Shown here in pieces: positions 4,724-6,697 of a DNA stretch of 6,697 bases. The stretch lies in NCBI GenBank assembly GCA_031266495.1, contig JAISAX010000426.1:1-6697 (forward strand), read 5' to 3'. The notes under the pieces were generated by a model. The model had not been told where the DNA came from, made no database searches, and saw only the letters and a program-made list of their open reading frames with translations. Numbering within the stretch: the stretch's first letter is position 1; every line of letters starts with the position of its first letter. Made by a program: the position numbers and the translations under genes. Source of the stretch: Opitutaceae bacterium. Lineage in GTDB: Bacteria; Verrucomicrobiota; Verrucomicrobiae; Opitutales; Opitutaceae.

Positions 4724-6634
4724 ATGCCACTTCCATTCGGCACTTCTCCCATCCAGCTCGCGCTCCTCGTCCTGCTGCTTCCGCTCGCGTCGGCCGCGCT
4801 CATCACAATTGCCCTCCGCCGCCAAGGCAACATCGCCGCGCTCTTTTCCACCCTCGTCTCCGTGGCCATCGTCGCCGGCGCCCTCACCCTCGCCTTCAGC
4901 GGCGTGCGCATCACTGAACCCTCTTTCGTGGAATGGCTCCGGCTCGGTGATTTTTCCCTCGCGCTCGGCTTCCGGTTCGACGACCTCGCCGCCCTCATGC
5001 TCTCCATCGTCGGCATCGTCGGCGTCTGCGTTCACGTCTTCTCGCTCGGCTACATGAGCGACGACGGAGCCAAGGCCCGCTACTTCGGCGGACTCTCCAT
5101 CTTCATGTTCTCGATGACCGGCATCGTCCTCGCCGACAACCTGTTCATGATTTTCATCTTCTGGGAGCTTGTCGGTTTCAGTTCCTGGCTGCTCATCGCT
5201 CATTTCTGCGACCGGCAGAGCGCCGCCGACGCCTCCAAAAAAGCCTTTATCGCCAACCGCGTCGGCGACTTCGGCTTCCTGCTCGGCATCATCGCCTGCC
5301 ATGCGGTATTCGGCACCGTCAACCTTTCGCAACTCGCCGCCCTCGCCAACGGCGGCGCCGCCGTGGCCGCCTTTATCCCGATGCTCCTCTTCTGCGGCGC
5401 CATCGGCAAATCCGCGCAACTGCCCCTCCACGTCTGGCTCCCCGACGCCATGGAAGGCCCCACGCCCGTCTCCGCGCTGATCCACGCCGCGACCATGGTG
5501 GCCGCCGGCATCTACATGCTCTGCCGCATCGAGCCCCTCTTCGCCGCCGCGCCCGATGCGCTCGACATCGTCATGTGGATCGGCACCGCCACCGCGCTCT
5601 ACGCCGCCCTGTGCGCCCTCACCCAGCGCGACATCAAGAAGGTGCTCGCCTACTCCACCCTCTCGCAACTCGGCTACATGGTCGCCGCCTTCGGCCTCGG
5701 CCGCATCATCGATCCCGAAGCCCCCGCCGGCCAGACCGTCCTCCTCGCCGGCGTCGGCGCGGCGATGTTCCACCTCACCACCCACGCCTTCTTCAAAGCC
5801 CTCATGTTCCTCGGCTCCGGCTCCGTCATCCACGGCTGCCACCACGAGCAGGACATTTTCAAAATGGGCGGCCTCGCGAAAAAGATGCCCGTGACGTTCA
5901 TCACATTCACGATCGGCGTCCTCGCCATCGCCGGCCTTCCCTTCATCTCCGGTTTTTATTCCAAGGACGCCATCCTTCATCTCGCGCAGGAGAAGAGCCA
6001 GCCCGTCTTTCTCATCCTCCTGGTCACCGCCGTGCTCACCGCCTTCTACATGGTGCGCATGTGGAAGCTCGTCTTCCTCGGCTCCACCCGCAGCCACGCT
6101 TCGGAGCACGCGCACGAAAGCGGCCTGTCCATGACCGTCCCGCTCCTCGTCCTCGCCGTGCTTTCCGTCGTCGGCGGCTGGACGACCGGCAAGGTCGGCG
6201 CCCTCATTTACGGCAGCCACTTCGACGGTGTCTGGTCGCAGATCCCGCACGCGCACGGCCTCGGCGTCGTCCTCATGAGCGTGGCCATCCTCGTTCTCGG
6301 CGCCGGCCTTGCGCTCGCCTTCTACAAAAACGCCCCGACCGATACGCTCGAAAAAAAGGCCCGTCCGGTCTTCACGCTCCTCGTTGCGCTCAAAAATTCC
6401 TTCGACGGCGTTTACAACTATTACGTTGGAAAGGTCCAGCAACGCTTCGCGCTCCTCCTCAACGGCGCCGAGATGCTCCTTCTTTCCGGCCTCATCATCC
6501 GGGGCCTTGCCGGCACGACCGGTCTTTTCGGCCTCGCCGCCCGCGCCCTCCACACCGGCAGCCTGCACGCCTACGTTTACTGGTTCCTCATCGGTGCCGC
6601 CCTGTTCTGGGCCATCGCCGGAGGCCTGTTCTGA
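4724..6634 (+). CDS. nuoL: NADH-quinone oxidoreductase subunit L (NuoL), antiporter-like
   Basis: The 636-aa polytopic membrane protein is the distal antiporter-like proton channel of complex I (ND5 homologue), related to Mrp sodium/proton antiporter subunits. Key residues in the buried charged chain are visible: E148 in FWELVGFSSW, K229 in GAIGKSAQLPLHVWLPDAMEG, H254 in SALIHAATMVAAG, H350 and H354 in MFHLTTHAFFKAL, and K414-D415 in FYSKDAIL. These match the E. coli E144, K229 and K399/D400 pattern. Length fits the family, and the C-terminal part (about 535-636) would form the long lateral helix with its anchoring final helix. The ATG at 4724 was chosen; the frame is open back into the methyltransferase but encodes no NuoL sequence there, and MPLPFGTSPIQLALLVLLLP starts the first helix. 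It sits 85 nt after the methyltransferase, behind a pyrimidine-rich repeat leader. nuoM should follow but the readable sequence ends. Confidence 0.96.
   Translation: MPLPFGTSPIQLALLVLLLPLASAALITIALRRQGNIAALFSTLVSVAIVAGALTLAFSGVRITEPSFVEWLRLGDFSLALGFRFDDLAALMLSIVGIVGVCVHVFSLGYMSDDGAKARYFGGLSIFMFSMTGIVLADNLFMIFIFWELVGFSSWLLIAHFCDRQSAADASKKAFIANRVGDFGFLLGIIACHAVFGTVNLSQLAALANGGAAVAAFIPMLLFCGAIGKSAQLPLHVWLPDAMEGPTPVSALIHAATMVAAGIYMLCRIEPLFAAAPDALDIVMWIGTATALYAALCALTQRDIKKVLAYSTLSQLGYMVAAFGLGRIIDPEAPAGQTVLLAGVGAAMFHLTTHAFFKALMFLGSGSVIHGCHHEQDIFKMGGLAKKMPVTFITFTIGVLAIAGLPFISGFYSKDAILHLAQEKSQPVFLILLVTAVLTAFYMVRMWKLVFLGSTRSHASEHAHESGLSMTVPLLVLAVLSVVGGWTTGKVGALIYGSHFDGVWSQIPHAHGLGVVLMSVAILVLGAGLALAFYKNAPTDTLEKKARPVFTLLVALKNSFDGVYNYYVGKVQQRFALLLNGAEMLLLSGLIIRGLAGTTGLFGLAARALHTGSLHAYVYWFLIGAALFWAIAGGLF

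Positions 6635-6697
<63 letters not shown>

Noticed and set aside
4709..6568. 619-aa open frame on the minus strand
   Set aside because: It lies fully opposite nuoL and its product is charged, low-complexity Glu/Asp/Gly/His-rich sequence, the usual mirror of a high-GC hydrophobic gene.

Overview
The window is part of a bacterial nuo operon encoding respiratory complex I (proton-pumping NADH:quinone oxidoreductase). It reads entirely left to right: the 3' end of nuoG, then nuoH, nuoI, nuoJ, nuoK and nuoL. The gene order is the usual one with one exception. Between nuoK and nuoL lies a compact two-gene block that looks like a Type II restriction-modification (R-M) unit: a BglII-like restriction endonuclease followed, with a 14-nt overlap, by an MT-A70-family DNA adenine methyltransferase.

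The sequence is GC-rich, with strong C/G preference at third codon positions in the nuo genes. The nuo genes lack recognisable Shine-Dalgarno sites and have pyrimidine-rich leaders. The nuoI-nuoJ and nuoL leaders carry AGCCTTTC/AGCCTTC-type repeats. Together with a long NuoH (393 aa), this is compatible with a member of the Verrucomicrobiota, perhaps Opitutales. That is an impression from general knowledge, not a demonstrated placement. The 10-G plus 27-C block at the right end, and perhaps the 17-C run in nuoG, suggest a draft or metagenomic contig with low-quality patches.

Layout: 2-544 nuoG C-terminus (partial); 603-1784 nuoH; 1828-2367 nuoI, whose last codons run into a repeat; 2368-2480 a repeat-rich, hairpin-forming gap; 2481-2990 nuoJ; 3017-3325 nuoK; 3323-3368 repeats starting on the nuoK stop codon; 3378-3971 the putative endonuclease; 3958-4638 the methyltransferase; 4636-4669 a second copy of the repeat starting on the methyltransferase stop codon; 4678-4723 pyrimidine-rich nuoL leader; 4724-6634 nuoL; 6635-6697 low-complexity sequence, probably artefactual. 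nuoM and nuoN would be expected further right.

NuoG and NuoI belong to the peripheral electron-transfer arm. NuoH forms the quinone-chamber junction. NuoJ, NuoK and NuoL are membrane proton-translocation subunits. The R-M pair has no known link to respiration and is best read as an inserted selfish or defence unit. The most notable observation is that it is bracketed by a roughly 32-34 bp imperfect direct repeat, each copy beginning exactly at the stop codon of the preceding gene. This is the footprint expected if the unit inserted with duplication of the original nuoK-nuoL junction. The insertion leaves all nuo frames intact and keeps the R-M genes co-directional with the operon.
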